From: Legionella quinlivanii
GTDB taxonomy: Bacteria; Pseudomonadota; Gammaproteobacteria; Legionellales; Legionellaceae
Direction: 5' to 3'
NCBI RefSeq assembly: GCF_003265995.1
Contig: NZ_MVJN01000001.1
Span: forward strand, 248,001 to 312,000
Length of the DNA: 64,000 bases
Shown here piece by piece: positions 63,588-64,000 of this stretch. The notes below the pieces were generated by a model. That model saw only the letters and a list, made by a program, of their open reading frames with translations, was not told where the DNA came from and searched no databases. The translations under genes and the position numbers were made by a program. Numbering within the stretch: the first letter of the stretch is position 1; each line of letters starts with the position of its first letter.

Positions 63588-63600
63588 TTATGACAAAATC

Positions 63601-63681
63601 CCCTCTCCCAAGCTGGGAGAGGGCTAGGGTGAGGGTTGATTTTAAACCCCTCTCTCTAACTCTCTCCCTGAGGAAGAGAGG
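63601..63681. repeat. CCCTCTCCC-type intergenic palindromic repeat
   Basis: CCCTCTCCCA (63601-63610) and TGGGAGAGGG (63614-63623) form a perfect hairpin with a 3-nt loop, followed by AGGGTGAGGGTTGATTTTAA and a second imperfect set CCTCTCTCT/AAGAGAGG. It lies between mrcA and the converging permease gene and may terminate both. A 17-bp piece of it recurs at 51326. Confidence 0.75.
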
Positions 63682-63707
63682 ATCTTTCTTTAAGTTAAAT
63701 AACACTA

Positions 63708-64000
63708 TCAGGCCTGATGAGGATCCAGGGCATCTCGTACCGCATCGGCAAAGAGATTACTCGCCAGTACCAGTATAAACATAAACAGAAATGCAGCCAT
63801 GATAGGCCACCATACCAGCGGCTCTCTGGCCAGCTCGAGCCTGGCTCCGTTAATCATATTTCCCCAGCTGATGGTCATTGGGGATACCCCTACCCCCACA
63901 TAGGAAAGCACTGCTTCAGCCAGCACCAGAAAACTGAAATCGAGAACCAGTGAAATGAGCACAATCGGCATCATATTAGGCAATAAATGTTTCCAGATAA
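63708..64000 (-). CDS. Peptide-type ABC transporter permease, DppC/OppC family (5' end cut by window edge)
   Basis: The visible C-terminal 97 residues run in frame to the window edge. They contain HLLPNMMPIVLISLVL, then LAEAVLSYVGVGV with WGNMINGARLEL, and end in a final helix and DALDPHQA. These are the conserved EAA-loop-flanking and C-terminal phrases of DppC/OppC permeases, which import di- and oligopeptides with a second permease and two ATPases. The rest of the operon should lie to the right of the window. Confidence 0.85.
   Translation of the reverse strand, partial: IWKHLLPNMMPIVLISLVLDFSFLVLAEAVLSYVGVGVSPMTISWGNMINGARLELAREPLVWWPIMAAFLFMFILVLASNLFADAVRDALDPHQA

Overview
The window looks like chromosome of a Legionella species or a close relative in the Legionellales. 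The base composition appears AT-rich. It carries a secreted CD39-type ecto-NTPDase, a Legionella-style eukaryotic-like protein kinase and several large orphan proteins of the kind that serve as Dot/Icm effectors. These sit among a normal gammaproteobacterial core: aroKB-damX, pilMNOPQ next to mrcA, pntAB, prfC, comEC, recQ, minDE and panD. The species cannot be fixed from the sequence alone.

Layout. 1-5.3 kb: the end of a small DUF6671-like gene, then the dabB-dabA inorganic-carbon pump operon on the minus strand with a divergent LysR regulator. 5.3-9.3 kb: an ABC/HlyD/TolC tripartite exporter whose ABC protein has lost every catalytic motif of its nucleotide-binding domain. 9.3-14.4 kb: effector-like genes (a GT-B glycosyltransferase, an orphan protein, a Ser/Thr kinase) and a tiny gene for a double-glycine leader peptide with a clear sigma70 promoter. 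14.5-25.85 kb: accessory DNA ending at tRNA-Thr(CGT). It holds an Abi/HEPN-like protein, an SF1 helicase, a PIN nuclease, and then a roughly 6.2-kb phage-derived integrative element with integrase, two cargo genes, a S24-type repressor, its operator and replication genes. Paired 10-bp direct repeats with a 12-bp period mark both ends of this element. A second, different pair lies just outside it, which suggests elements stacked at the same tRNA.

25.9-47.9 kb is mostly core metabolism and housekeeping: NTPDase, ComEC, proton-translocating transhydrogenase, RF3, a BON lipoprotein, a valine-degradation operon, RecQ, PanD and MinDE. A putative effector of the endonuclease/exonuclease/phosphatase fold lies among them. 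48-51.3 kb holds two tandem paralogues of a DUF2235-like hydrolase, the first of which has lost its candidate active-site residues. 51.5-59.6 kb is the minus-strand pilMNOPQ-aroK-aroB-damX block. 59.9-64 kb holds a coiled-coil orphan placed between pilM and mrcA, then mrcA and the end of a peptide-type ABC permease.

Four kinds of intergenic palindromic repeat occur. One forms the last nine codons of the glycosyltransferase gene. All calls come from reading the sequence; no database search was possible, and effector assignments are inference from family resemblance and context.
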